NCBI GenBank assembly: GCA_025928375.1
Contig: JAICJP010000004.1
Coordinates: 1 to 42,174, forward strand
Direction of reading: 5' to 3'
Source of the DNA: Candidatus Sulfotelmatobacter sp.
GTDB taxonomy: Bacteria; Acidobacteriota; Terriglobia; Terriglobales; Acidobacteriaceae
DNA: 42,174 nucleotides
Shown: positions 24,473 through 33,788 of the stretch, piece after piece
Layout: the number at the start of each line of letters is the position of its first letter
How positions within the stretch are numbered: the first letter of the stretch is position 1
Notes under the pieces: generated by a model
Seen by the model: only the letters and a program-made list of their open reading frames with translations
Told to the model about the DNA's origin: nothing
Database searches by the model: none
Position numbers and translations under genes: made by a program

Positions 24473-25426
24473 CTACTCGGTCTTGAAAAACTGGGCGATG
24501 GTCCGGAACTTATTATATCGTGATGCGACCAATTCGGCGGGGGCCAGTTTCTTGAGTTCGGCCAGATGCTTCTGCAGGCTGACGTCCAGCAGGTTGGCGG
24601 CGGCCTCGTGATCGCGATGCGCGCCTCCTTCCGGCTCGGGAACAATGTCGTCCACGCAACCGAGTTCCTGCAGGTCCGTAGCCGTGATCCGCATGGCTTC
24701 GGCCGCCAGTTCCTTCTTAGTGGCATCCCGCCACATGATGGCCGCGCAACCTTCGGGAGAGATAACAGAATAGATGGAGTTCTCCATCATCAGCACCCGG
24801 TCCGCCACCGCGATCGCCAGGGCCCCGCCGCTTCCACCGACCCCGATCACCGTCGCGATGATAGGCACTTCCAGGCGCGCCATCTCGCGCAGGTTGTAAG
24901 CGATGGCCTCGGCCTGCCCGCGCTCTTCGGCGTGAATCCCGGGATAAGCGCCGTCCGTGTCGATCAGGGTGAAGATCGGCCGCTTGAACTTCTCGGCAAT
25001 CTGCATCACTCGAATCGCCTTGCGGTAGCCCTCGGGATGCGGCGTCCCAAAATTGCGGAAGACGCGCTGCTTCATGTCGCGCCCCTTCTGGGTGCCCACG
25101 ACCAGCACTTCTTCCCCATGAAAACGCGCCATGCCCGTAATGATGGCGGCATCGTCGCCGAAACCGCGGTCGCCGTGAATTTCGCTGAAGTCGGTAAAAA
25201 CCCGCTCGATGTAATCCAGGCTCTGCGGCCGCTGCGGATGCCGCGCCAGTTCGGTCTTCTGCCACGCCGTGGGCGGAGCGTTCATCTCCTGGCGCAGGTG
25301 ATCGATGCGTTCCTGCAGTTTCGCGATCTCCCGCCGGGTCGCGTCGGTGGGGCCATTGGACTCCATCTCCGCCACCTGCCGCTCGATCTGCTCCAACTCC
25401 TGCTGCGCTTTTTCTGTAGGTGCCAT
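24473..25426 (-). CDS. accA: Acetyl-CoA carboxylase carboxyltransferase subunit alpha
   Basis: AccA with AccD transfers carboxyl from biotin to acetyl-CoA, giving malonyl-CoA for fatty-acid synthesis. It has 317 residues from the ATG at 25426 (GAGG upstream), the family's normal length; 14 further upstream codons lie inside dnaE. An N-terminal helix (EKAQQELEQIERQVAEME) leads into the crotonase-like core with RPQSLDYIERVFTDFSEIHGDR, GTQKGRD, RNFGTPHPEGYRKA, DTDGAYPGIHAEERGQAEAI and GVGGSGGALAI. Eight bases separate it from dnaE. AccD is not in the window. Confidence 0.95.
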   Translation of the reverse strand: MAPTEKAQQELEQIERQVAEMESNGPTDATRREIAKLQERIDHLRQEMNAPPTAWQKTELARHPQRPQSLDYIERVFTDFSEIHGDRGFGDDAAIITGMARFHGEEVLVVGTQKGRDMKQRVFRNFGTPHPEGYRKAIRVMQIAEKFKRPIFTLIDTDGAYPGIHAEERGQAEAIAYNLREMARLEVPIIATVIGVGGSGGALAIAVADRVLMMENSIYSVISPEGCAAIMWRDATKKELAAEAMRITATDLQELGCVDDIVPEPEGGAHRDHEAAANLLDVSLQKHLAELKKLAPAELVASRYNKFRTIAQFFKTE

Positions 25427-25434
25427 GCAATGCC

Positions 25435-28400
25435 TCAGCTGATGATGCGAACGCTGCCGCGCCCGCATAGCTGTTCAACCCGGGCGATGAAGTTGCGATC
25501 TGGAAGCACATTATAGCCGTCCGCCTCCATTACCACCATGAAATCGCCCTGCCGCTCGATATCGAAAAGCACCTTGGCCTCGCCCTTGCGCTCGAGGAAC
25601 AGGGCGTGCAGATCGTCAATGGTGTTTTCCCCGGCCGTGTCCACCATCACGCGAATGCGCAGCGCCCGGGGCAGTGGCACCTTGGCCTCTTCCAGGGGCA
25701 TGATCTCTGCAGCCGTGATCTTTGGATTCGCTCCCTCTTCAATGCGCACGCCCGCCTTCACCAGCACCGGGACTTCCAGTTTCACCTTCTCGCCGATCCG
25801 TTTGAACGCCTCGGGGAACACGATCATGTCAATCGATCCCGTCATATCCTCCAGCGTTGACTGCGCGTAGAAGTCGCCTTTCTTCGATTTCAGCACGCGT
25901 ACGTTGCTGATGATCCCGGCGGTAACGATGGTCTCGTCCTTGCCGGTTGATTTCGTCATCCCGGCGATCTCCTCAATGCTCAACGCCCGCAGATCCTGCA
26001 ACTTGTCCTTGTATTTCTCCAAGGGATGCCCGGAGATAAAAAAGCCGAGAATTTCCTTTTCCGCCGAAAGCCGCGTGTGCTCATCCCAGTCAGGCACGTT
26101 GGGCAGTTTGTGGTTGTCGGCGCCGGTTTGCTCCTCCTGGAACACCCCAAAAAGCCCGTGCTGCCCGGACTCGGCATCGCGCTGCACCTTCTGGGCCTGC
26201 TCCATCGCCTTGTCCAGAACGGCCATCAGCTGAGCGCGGCGTCCCATCGAATCCATGGCCCCGCTTTTGACCAGCGACTCGATCACCCGCTTGTTCAGCA
26301 GTCGCAGATCGACGTTCTCGCAGAACTCGAAAACCGTTTTGAATCTTCCCAGCTTCTTGCGCGCCGCCACGATCGACTCAATTGCATTCCCCCCAACGTT
26401 TTTCACCGCCGCCAAGCCGAACCGGATGTTTTGCTCGTGCGGAGTAAAGTTCGCGTCGGAAACGTTGATGTCCGGCGCCTCCACCGCGATCCCCATCTCG
26501 CGGCATTCGTTGATGTACTTGACCACATCATCGGTCGATCCGGTCACCGAGGTCAGCAGCGCCGCCATGAACTCGACCGGGAAATGAGTCTTCAGATACG
26601 CCGTGTGATACGCCAACAGTGCATAAGCCGCCGAATGCGACTTGTTGAATCCATATCCCGCGAACTGCGCCATCAAGTCAAAAATCTTCTCGATCTTTTT
26701 CGCCGGATATTTGCGCTCCGTCGCGCCTTTCACAAAGCGCTCGCGCTGCTGCGCCATCTCTTCCGGCTTCTTCTTGCCCATCGCCCGGCGCAGCAGGTCC
26801 GCATCCCCCAGCGAATATCCCGCCAGCCGGTTCGCGATCTGCATGACTTGCTCCTGATACACGATCACGCCCAGGGTCTCCTGCAGAATCTCCTGCAGTT
26901 CCGGCAGATCGTACTCAACTTTCTTGCGCCCGTGCTTACGATCGACAAAGTCATCAATCATGCCGCCCTGAATCGGCCCGGGACGGTACAGGGCATTGAG
27001 AGCAGTCAGATCTTCAATCGAATTCGGCTGATATTTGCGCAGCACATCGCGCATGCCATGCGATTCAAACTGGAATACGCCCGACGTGAGTCCCTTGTGG
27101 AAGACCTCTCGGTAAGTCTCCTGGTCGTGCAGCGGAATTTCTTCCAGCGTCAGTGGAGTCCCCCGCTTCTGCTCGATCAGCTTCAGCGCGTCGGTCAGAA
27201 TCGTGAGCGTGGTCAGCCCGAGGAAGTCCATCTTCAGGAGTCCCATCTTTTCGATCGCCACCATGTCGAACGCGGTCACGATTTCATCGTTCTTAGTGCG
27301 ATGCAGCGGGACCAGATCGGTCAGCGGACGGGGCGAGATCACCACGCCGGCAGCATGCACTCCGGAATTCCGCACCAGGCCTTCCAGTTTCTTCGCCGTG
27401 TCCAGCAACTCCCGCACTTGCGGATCTTTGGCATAGGCCTCATTCAGCTGCGGAGAATCCGCGATGGCCTGGTCCAGCGTGATATTGAGCTGCGTCGGAA
27501 CCATCTTCGCAATGCGGTCCACGTCCGCATACGGAATGTCCATCGCCCGGCCCACGTCCTTGATCGCGGCCTTCGCCGCCATGGTCCCAAACGTGATGAT
27601 CTGCGCCACATTGTCGCGCCCGTATTTGCGCGTGACATAGTCGATCACCTCGGCGCGCCGGTTCATGCAGAAATCAATGTCGATATCAGGCATGGACACG
27701 CGCTCCGGGTTCAGAAAGCGCTCGAACAGCAGCTCATGCTGCAGCGGGTCTATATCAGTAATGCCCAGCGCATACGAAACCAGCGATCCTGCCGCAGATC
27801 CGCGCCCCGGTCCCACCGGGATCCCATGCTCTTTCGCGTAACGAATGAAGTCCCACACAATCAGGAAATATCCCGGGAACTTCATCTGCTGGATGATGCC
27901 AAGTTCACGCTCCAGCCGCTGCTCGTAATCGGAGATCGAATGCTTCAGCTTGCCTTGCTCGTGCAGCGGACGCAAAGTTTCCAGCCGCCGCGCAAAGCCC
28001 TCGCGTGTCACGTGTACGAAGTAGCTGTCAATGCTGTATCCCGCGGGCACTTCGAACTGGGGAAACGGATTGGGAATTTTCTCGATTTTAAGGTGGCAGC
28101 GCTCGGCAATATCGAGCGTGCGCGTCAGCACGTCAGGCGAGTCCTTGAAGACGCGGTGCATCTCGTCATAGTTCTTGACGAAAAATTGCGTGCCGTCGAA
28201 CTTCATGCGAGCCGTATCGCGGATCGACTTGCCCGTCTGGATGCACACCATCACGTCCTGCGCATGCGCGTCATCCTCACAGAGGTAATGGCTGTCGTTG
28301 GTGGCGACCAGCGGCAGGCCAAGGTCTTTTTCCAGTTTGAACAGCCCGGGATGGATGCGGTGCTCCATCTCCAGCCCCTGGTCCTGAATCTCGAGAAAGA

Positions 28401-28908
28401 AATTGTTCTTGCCGAAGATGTCGGTGAACGTCCCCGCAGCCGTGCGCGCGGCCTCGTAATTGTTCTCCATCAAGCGCTCGGCTACTTCACCCTTCAGGCA
28501 TCCCGAGAGCCCGATCAGCCCGCGCGAGTGTTCCGCCAGAAATTTCTTGCTGACCCGCGGCTTGTAGTAAAAGCCGTGCAGGGAAGCCTCGGACGTTATC
28601 TTCACCAGGTTCCGGTATCCCTCTTCGTTTTCGGCCAGCACCAGCAGGTGGTTGTAGGTGTCGCCTTCCGGGGCCGCGCGGTGGTCCTCTTTCTTGCACA
28701 CGTACAACTCGCACCCAACGATCGGCTTCACCCCGTGCTTGTGCGCCGCATTGACGAAATGCACCGCGCCGAAAATGTTCCCGTGATCGGTCATGGCCAC
28801 GGCGGGCATGCCGAGTTCCTGCACGCGTTGGCACAGCTTTTCGACATCACAAGCGCCATCCAGCAGGGAATAATCGGTGTGCAGGTGCAGGTGAACGAAT
28901 TGGGACAT
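25435..28908 (-). CDS. dnaE: DNA polymerase III alpha subunit
   Basis: The replicative polymerase catalytic subunit, 1157 residues, as in DnaE1-type enzymes. The N-terminal PHP domain (FVHLHLHTDYSLLDGA, MTDHGNIFGAVHF) is followed by the polymerase core with GPGRGSAAGSL and the catalytic Asp pair in SMPDIDIDF (D408 and D410, near E. coli 401/403). Beyond it are YQEQVMQIA, the helix-hairpin-helix region (FNKSHSAAYALLAYHTAYLKTHFP) and an OB-fold (ILKSKKGDFYAQSTLEDMTG-type segment). The PHP metal-binding His/Asp pattern looks intact. It is followed by accA with an 8-base gap, an order seen in several phyla. Confidence 0.97.
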   Translation of the reverse strand: MSQFVHLHLHTDYSLLDGACDVEKLCQRVQELGMPAVAMTDHGNIFGAVHFVNAAHKHGVKPIVGCELYVCKKEDHRAAPEGDTYNHLLVLAENEEGYRNLVKITSEASLHGFYYKPRVSKKFLAEHSRGLIGLSGCLKGEVAERLMENNYEAARTAAGTFTDIFGKNNFFLEIQDQGLEMEHRIHPGLFKLEKDLGLPLVATNDSHYLCEDDAHAQDVMVCIQTGKSIRDTARMKFDGTQFFVKNYDEMHRVFKDSPDVLTRTLDIAERCHLKIEKIPNPFPQFEVPAGYSIDSYFVHVTREGFARRLETLRPLHEQGKLKHSISDYEQRLERELGIIQQMKFPGYFLIVWDFIRYAKEHGIPVGPGRGSAAGSLVSYALGITDIDPLQHELLFERFLNPERVSMPDIDIDFCMNRRAEVIDYVTRKYGRDNVAQIITFGTMAAKAAIKDVGRAMDIPYADVDRIAKMVPTQLNITLDQAIADSPQLNEAYAKDPQVRELLDTAKKLEGLVRNSGVHAAGVVISPRPLTDLVPLHRTKNDEIVTAFDMVAIEKMGLLKMDFLGLTTLTILTDALKLIEQKRGTPLTLEEIPLHDQETYREVFHKGLTSGVFQFESHGMRDVLRKYQPNSIEDLTALNALYRPGPIQGGMIDDFVDRKHGRKKVEYDLPELQEILQETLGVIVYQEQVMQIANRLAGYSLGDADLLRRAMGKKKPEEMAQQRERFVKGATERKYPAKKIEKIFDLMAQFAGYGFNKSHSAAYALLAYHTAYLKTHFPVEFMAALLTSVTGSTDDVVKYINECREMGIAVEAPDINVSDANFTPHEQNIRFGLAAVKNVGGNAIESIVAARKKLGRFKTVFEFCENVDLRLLNKRVIESLVKSGAMDSMGRRAQLMAVLDKAMEQAQKVQRDAESGQHGLFGVFQEEQTGADNHKLPNVPDWDEHTRLSAEKEILGFFISGHPLEKYKDKLQDLRALSIEEIAGMTKSTGKDETIVTAGIISNVRVLKSKKGDFYAQSTLEDMTGSIDMIVFPEAFKRIGEKVKLEVPVLVKAGVRIEEGANPKITAAEIMPLEEAKVPLPRALRIRVMVDTAGENTIDDLHALFLERKGEAKVLFDIERQGDFMVVMEADGYNVLPDRNFIARVEQLCGRGSVRIIS

Positions 28909-29009
28909 GGGTCTGAGGCTAGTCTACCGTATGGGGAATTGAGGAAGCGTGTGCAGACCTGTGGGTATTAAGGCTGTTCCTCTGGGATCCCCTGCGGTGA
29001 GTCGCCTCT

Positions 29010-29028
29010 ACCACAGAGGGTCACAGGG
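29010..29028 (-). repeat. Dispersed CCCTCTGTGGT-type intergenic motif, copy 1
   Basis: On the minus strand this reads CCCTGTGACCCTCTGTGGT. It begins two bases after the kinase stop and shares an 11-base core and the preceding CTGTG with a site at 37689-37706. Its function is unknown. Confidence 0.45.
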
Positions 29029-29029
29029 C

Positions 29030-32000
29030 TTAGTCTCCGCCCGCTTCCGCTGCCAGGGCCTTCTGCAGCAGCTTCCGCGCCTGGCTGATGAGTTCAGCCA
29101 CTTCAAAGGGCCTTACGAGGTAGGGAACATTGTTTTCTTGCACGAATGCCCGCCCATCGCTCGGTTCCACACCTGCCGAAAACGTGTAAAGCACGTGCCC
29201 TTCCATGCTCGGGCAGTTCTGCTTGATCCACGGATACGATTCCTTCGCGCCCCACTGGTCCGGCGTCTTGCCACTTAGGATGAGAGCGTCAAACTGCTCA
29301 GACTGCAGGCGAGTCCTGGCGTCGTCGCCGCTCTGGGCCGTGACCACCTCTGCTCCCGCACCCATGAGCACATCGCGCTCGAACTCGAGCACCGCCTCTT
29401 CTTCCTCCACCAGCAACACCCGGCCGGAGATCGCGCCCTCATGCTGCCGGGGAGCGGCTTTCGGCGCCTCCTCCTCCACGGCCGCGACCGCCGTCGATGC
29501 GGGAATGCGCACCTCAATCGTCGCCCCGCCGTCAGAGTTATTGTGCGCCGTAATATCCCCGCCGTGTTCCTTCACAATGCCGTAGCAGATGCTGAGCCCC
29601 AGCCCGGTGCCTTTGCCCACGCTCTTGGTCGTATAGAACGGATCGAAAATCCGCTTCGGATCTTTGATCCCCGCCCCATCGTCGCTGAACGAAGTGCATA
29701 CGTGCCCATTCTGCGTGCCAACGTGAATCTTCAACTTCCCCGTGCGCCCGGTCTCCAGAATCGCATCCACCGCGTTGTTGATGATGTTTAGAAATACCTG
29801 CTCGATCTGGTGCGCGTCGGCGATGACAGTCGCGGGTTCTGCAGGAACGTCGCGCTCTACTTCGATGTTGTTGACCTTAAGATCGTAGTCGCGCAAGGCT
29901 AGTGTCTCCTCGAGCACTCTGCGGAGATCCACTTCGTCCCGCTGCGGCTTGCGCTGCCGTGCGAAAGACAGCAGGTTCTGCACTACCCTGTGCGTGCGCT
30001 GTGCCTGCTTGAAGAGCTTGGCCACGTAATCCTGCGCCCGCGTATTCAGCCCTTCGGTCTCCAGCAATTGCGCGTAGCCCAGGATCGCCGTCAGGGGATT
30101 ATTCAGTTCATGCGCCACCCCAGCGATCAACTGCCCCACTGCCGACATCTTCTCGCTCTGCAGCAGTTGCTCTTGTGTCTTGCGCAAGTCTTCGTAGGCC
30201 CGGCAGGTTTCCTCATACAACCGAACTTTCTCGATCGTGGTTGCCAACTGACGGCTGATTGCGACCAGCAAATTCTCATCGTTGCTGGAATATTCGTATC
30301 CCTGATGATTGCAAAGCCCCATCAGCCCGACCGGATTTTCCTTGGCCCAGAACAGCACCCAAATCCACGAGCGGTCTTGATCCGACTTCAGGAATTCAGC
30401 CACGCTCGCCGGCAGATGCGGCGTGTACTCCGCCGTCACCACCTCCGCCCGCGAGCGCATCACCAGGTCCCCAAAGCCGTCAGGGAACGTGATCTCCGCC
30501 ACCCGCACTTTATCCCGGCTGCGCGGTCCCCACGCCGCCCGGCGCCGGAACGTGGGATTATCCGCATCCGACAGATACATCGTGCCACTCTCGGCGCCAA
30601 ACAGCGTGACCACCTGCCGCAACGTCAGATTCAGAATCTCGTCGAGATCGAAGGATTGCGCCGCCACCACCGCCATTGCATTCAGCGCATTCAATTCGCG
30701 GTTCCGCCGCTGCATCTCGTCTTCGGCGCGGCGCTTCTCCGTCATGTCCAGCACAAAGCCCTGGTAGCGCTCAATCAGCCCAGTTCCGCTACGAGTAGCG
30801 AAGCTGCTCTCCGAGGCCAGCAATAATGTCCCGTCCTTGCGCCGCAGGGTGACATCGAAATTGCGCACCAGGTTATGCGCCTCAAGTTCTTTCCGGAAGG
30901 CCTCCCGTTGCTTGGGATCGACGCAGATCTCCGACTCCAGATTGAGCACCAGCAACTCTGAGCGGTTGCTGTAACCCAGCATGTGCACGAACGCGTCATT
31001 GCAGTCGATCAGGGTCCCCGCCGGACTGGCGACATACACCCCTTCCTGCACCTGTTCAAAGAGCAGCCGGTATTTCTCCTCCGCTGACCGCCGCTCCGTA
31101 ATATCGCGGACCACGTGAATGGTGCCCTTTTGCGCGCTCCCCTGTTCGGTGTACGACGAAGTCGACACCACCGAAAATCCGCCAAAGCAGGGGTCGGCGC
31201 CTTCGGTGAATTCCTCGTCTCCCCCCATGGCGCAGTACGGACATCCTGTCCACTCGCCGAACGTATGCGGCAGGACCGATTCGCAGCTATTCCCAATTAC
31301 ATCGGCAGCCGCCTGAGAAAGCTGGCCGAGCAGGACTTGATTCGCCTTGATGATCCGGTAGTCGGCATCGTGGGCCAGGATGATGTCATGGATAGAATCA
31401 AATGTATTCATCCACTGCCGCTGCGAGCGCAACACCTGCTCCAGCAACCGGAAGTTCTCTACTCCCAAGGCAATCTGCTTGGCGCAAGCCTGCAGGAACT
31501 CCAATTCCTCGGCGGTCCACTGCCGCCCGTAAGAGTTCCCCAACATCAACAGTCCAACCGGGGCCTTGCCTCCCAGCACCGGAACCGTAACTACCTGCCG
31601 GATTTTCTCGTGTTCCAGAGCCTCTTTGGGCTCGTGCCCGGCGTCGTTGCGGGAGGTCACGTGTGCGCCCGGGTGTTCCAGAATTTTCGAAACGCCTTCG
31701 GAGATTTCGGCAAACCCTGCATCGCGCAAGAAATCAGAGGTCAGCCCCGCCGCATGCGTAGCTACGAGATGTCCGCCTTCGGCCAGACGGAACCACGCCC
31801 CGCGGACCCGCATGCCGTACTTCAGTTCCTCCACTGCACGATCGACAATGTGCCCATACTGCTGCGCCCCGGTAACCCCTTCGGTGATGCGCTGCATGGC
31901 CAGCAATCGCCGCGTCCGCCCGCGCGCCTCGTCGAAGACGACCAGCAGCATGCTCAGGCCAAGCGTAACCTCAATCGCAATCGAAGCTCCAACTGGCACC

Positions 32001-32545
32001 CCATCGGTGAAGGGCGACCACGCAAGATGAAGCATCGGCAAGGTCAATGCCAGCAGCCATGCCGCCGGTTCCCATCTACCCCGCCGGGCTCGCAGCAGCG
32101 AAACCGCAGCCGTGAGCAGCACGAACCGATAGCTGATTTCCAGCGCAACCCGCAGGGGTAGCGAATCCGGCCACAACAGCACCCGCGCCCCGGCAAACCC
32201 CACCAGCACCGGGGTGATCACCATCAGGGGAAGGATCAGATCGCGCATGCGCGCGTACACCAGAACCGCGCAGGCAAGCAGCCCAATGGCCAGCACAAAT
32301 CCGGCCTGCACCACCACTTGATCAAACGGTGCCGGAAGCTTCGCCGCCAGGCAATGTTCGGCCAAACGCGAGGCCAGCAGGGCAGCCCATCCCACGACCC
32401 AGATTTTCAGGTAACTATCGCGAAAAGTCCGCAGCGCGAGCAGGGAAGCGCCTAGCAAGATCAGCAGAGTCCACTCTGCCGCCGAAGGCCGCACGATTCC
32501 CAGCCTCTCCGCCGAATTCCACATCGACCAAAGGGACGCGCTCAT
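29030..32545 (-). CDS. Membrane multi-sensor hybrid histidine kinase with degenerate receiver
   Basis: A 1171-residue sensor kinase. Six to seven N-terminal membrane helices (about 25-205) are followed by a GAF domain (235-375), a first PAS domain (382-495) with four cysteines (C421, C435, C438, C453), a second PAS (500-635) and a second GAF (655-800). The kinase core has the phospho-accepting H812 in AHELNNPLTAILGYAQLL, an N-box INNAVDA (about 922), DDGAGI and GKGTGLGLSI. The C-terminal receiver (1041-1171) lacks the phospho-acceptor Asp: the aligned position is S1091 (ILSGKTP), and the conserved Lys is R1145 (LVRPF). It is divergent from the HD-GYP regulator, its likely partner. Signal unknown. 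Confidence 0.9.
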   Translation of the reverse strand: MSASLWSMWNSAERLGIVRPSAAEWTLLILLGASLLALRTFRDSYLKIWVVGWAALLASRLAEHCLAAKLPAPFDQVVVQAGFVLAIGLLACAVLVYARMRDLILPLMVITPVLVGFAGARVLLWPDSLPLRVALEISYRFVLLTAAVSLLRARRGRWEPAAWLLALTLPMLHLAWSPFTDGVPVGASIAIEVTLGLSMLLVVFDEARGRTRRLLAMQRITEGVTGAQQYGHIVDRAVEELKYGMRVRGAWFRLAEGGHLVATHAAGLTSDFLRDAGFAEISEGVSKILEHPGAHVTSRNDAGHEPKEALEHEKIRQVVTVPVLGGKAPVGLLMLGNSYGRQWTAEELEFLQACAKQIALGVENFRLLEQVLRSQRQWMNTFDSIHDIILAHDADYRIIKANQVLLGQLSQAAADVIGNSCESVLPHTFGEWTGCPYCAMGGDEEFTEGADPCFGGFSVVSTSSYTEQGSAQKGTIHVVRDITERRSAEEKYRLLFEQVQEGVYVASPAGTLIDCNDAFVHMLGYSNRSELLVLNLESEICVDPKQREAFRKELEAHNLVRNFDVTLRRKDGTLLLASESSFATRSGTGLIERYQGFVLDMTEKRRAEDEMQRRNRELNALNAMAVVAAQSFDLDEILNLTLRQVVTLFGAESGTMYLSDADNPTFRRRAAWGPRSRDKVRVAEITFPDGFGDLVMRSRAEVVTAEYTPHLPASVAEFLKSDQDRSWIWVLFWAKENPVGLMGLCNHQGYEYSSNDENLLVAISRQLATTIEKVRLYEETCRAYEDLRKTQEQLLQSEKMSAVGQLIAGVAHELNNPLTAILGYAQLLETEGLNTRAQDYVAKLFKQAQRTHRVVQNLLSFARQRKPQRDEVDLRRVLEETLALRDYDLKVNNIEVERDVPAEPATVIADAHQIEQVFLNIINNAVDAILETGRTGKLKIHVGTQNGHVCTSFSDDGAGIKDPKRIFDPFYTTKSVGKGTGLGLSICYGIVKEHGGDITAHNNSDGGATIEVRIPASTAVAAVEEEAPKAAPRQHEGAISGRVLLVEEEEAVLEFERDVLMGAGAEVVTAQSGDDARTRLQSEQFDALILSGKTPDQWGAKESYPWIKQNCPSMEGHVLYTFSAGVEPSDGRAFVQENNVPYLVRPFEVAELISQARKLLQKALAAEAGGD

Positions 32546-32678
32546 GCTTTAGGACGTAGGGATTCCTCGTCTCTGAATACCATGCGGCTGCCCATTCTCC
32601 ACGCACTTTCCGGACCTCAATGATTACTTTCGGAATCTCGCGGAACGGTTACAATCGCCGATAGACTTTCGTGTACCC

Positions 32679-33767
32679 ATGCCAGATCGCATCCTTGTAG
32701 TCGACGACGAAGAGCCGATTCGCGAGATCGTGGCGTCCATGCTCGGCGCTGCGGGATACCTCTGCAAACAGGCAGGTTCCGGCATGGAAGCTCTGGCCGT
32801 GCTTAATACCGGTGCAGAATTCGAATTGATGCTTTCTGACCTGATGATGGCCGACCTCGACGGCATCGGCCTGCTGGAGCGCACCAAGGAAAAGTACCCC
32901 GATATGCCGGTGGTGATGGTCACCGCCGTTCACGATATTTCGGTGGCCCTGGCCGCCATCCGCAATGGCGCGTACGACTACCTGCTGAAGCCTTTTGAGC
33001 GCGAGCAACTTCTGAACACCGTCAGCCGCGCGCTGGAGAATCGCCGCCTAAAAGTCGAAAACCGCACCTACCAGACCAATCTGGAGTCGCTGGTCAAAGC
33101 GCGTACCGATCAACTGCAGGCGGCCATGTCCAGCCTGGAGCGCTCGTACGACATCACTCTGGAAGCTCTGGGCGATGCCCTCGACTTGAAGGACCGCGAA
33201 ACCGAAGGGCACTCCCGCCGCGTCACCCTATTCACCATCGCCATTGCGCAGGCCCTCGGCTTGCCCCGCGAACAGGTTACCGTCATTGCGCGCGGTGCTT
33301 TCCTGCACGACATTGGCAAGATGGCAATTCCTGACGAGATTCTGAAGAAGCCGGGAAAACTTGCACCCGAAGAAATGGAGATCATGAAAGAGCACGCGTA
33401 TCACGGCTACCAGATCGTAAAGAAGATTCCTTTTCTGGTAGAGGTTGCCGAGATCGTGTACTCACATCAGGAGTGGTTTAACGGCGAGGGCTATCCTCGG
33501 CATCTCAGAGGCAATGAAATCCCCATTGGGGCGCGCATCTTCTCAATTGCGGATACGTTTGACGCGATTACCTCCGATCGTATATATCGCCGAGCCCAGT
33601 CCTACGCTGCGGCCCGCGCGGAAATCCAAAAGTTTTCAGGACGCCAGTTCGATCCGGAAATCGTGAAAGTGTTCCTCGAGATGCCGGACAACATCTGGGA
33701 CGATTTACGGAAAGAAATAAACGATCGAAGATACCGGGTTACCTACACCACCGGGGCCAAAGCCTGA
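32679..33767 (+). CDS. Response regulator with HD-GYP phosphodiesterase domain
   Basis: A 362-residue regulator. The receiver (1-120) is intact, with acidic D9/D10, phospho-acceptor D54 in LMLSDLMMADLDG and K104 in LLKPF. A coiled coil (about 120-160) links it to an HD-GYP domain with H210-D211 in FLHDIGKMAIPDE, a downstream HAYHGYQI, YSHQEW and GEGYP (270-273). HD-GYP enzymes hydrolyse cyclic-di-GMP, so phosphorylation should change c-di-GMP breakdown. It is 133 bases from the divergent kinase gene and 21 bases before the diguanylate cyclase, so it may act with both. A weak TACAAT at 32650-32655 could be its -10. Confidence 0.93.
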   Translation: MPDRILVVDDEEPIREIVASMLGAAGYLCKQAGSGMEALAVLNTGAEFELMLSDLMMADLDGIGLLERTKEKYPDMPVVMVTAVHDISVALAAIRNGAYDYLLKPFEREQLLNTVSRALENRRLKVENRTYQTNLESLVKARTDQLQAAMSSLERSYDITLEALGDALDLKDRETEGHSRRVTLFTIAIAQALGLPREQVTVIARGAFLHDIGKMAIPDEILKKPGKLAPEEMEIMKEHAYHGYQIVKKIPFLVEVAEIVYSHQEWFNGEGYPRHLRGNEIPIGARIFSIADTFDAITSDRIYRRAQSYAAARAEIQKFSGRQFDPEIVKVFLEMPDNIWDDLRKEINDRRYRVTYTTGAKA

Positions 33768-33788
33768 TCTGCTCGCCGGGGGGCGACA

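Noticed and set aside
26026-28971. A 981-codon open frame on the plus strand opposite dnaE
   Set aside because: It is a shadow of dnaE in a high-GC gene with low stop frequency; composition is Arg/Leu/His-rich with no recognisable motif.
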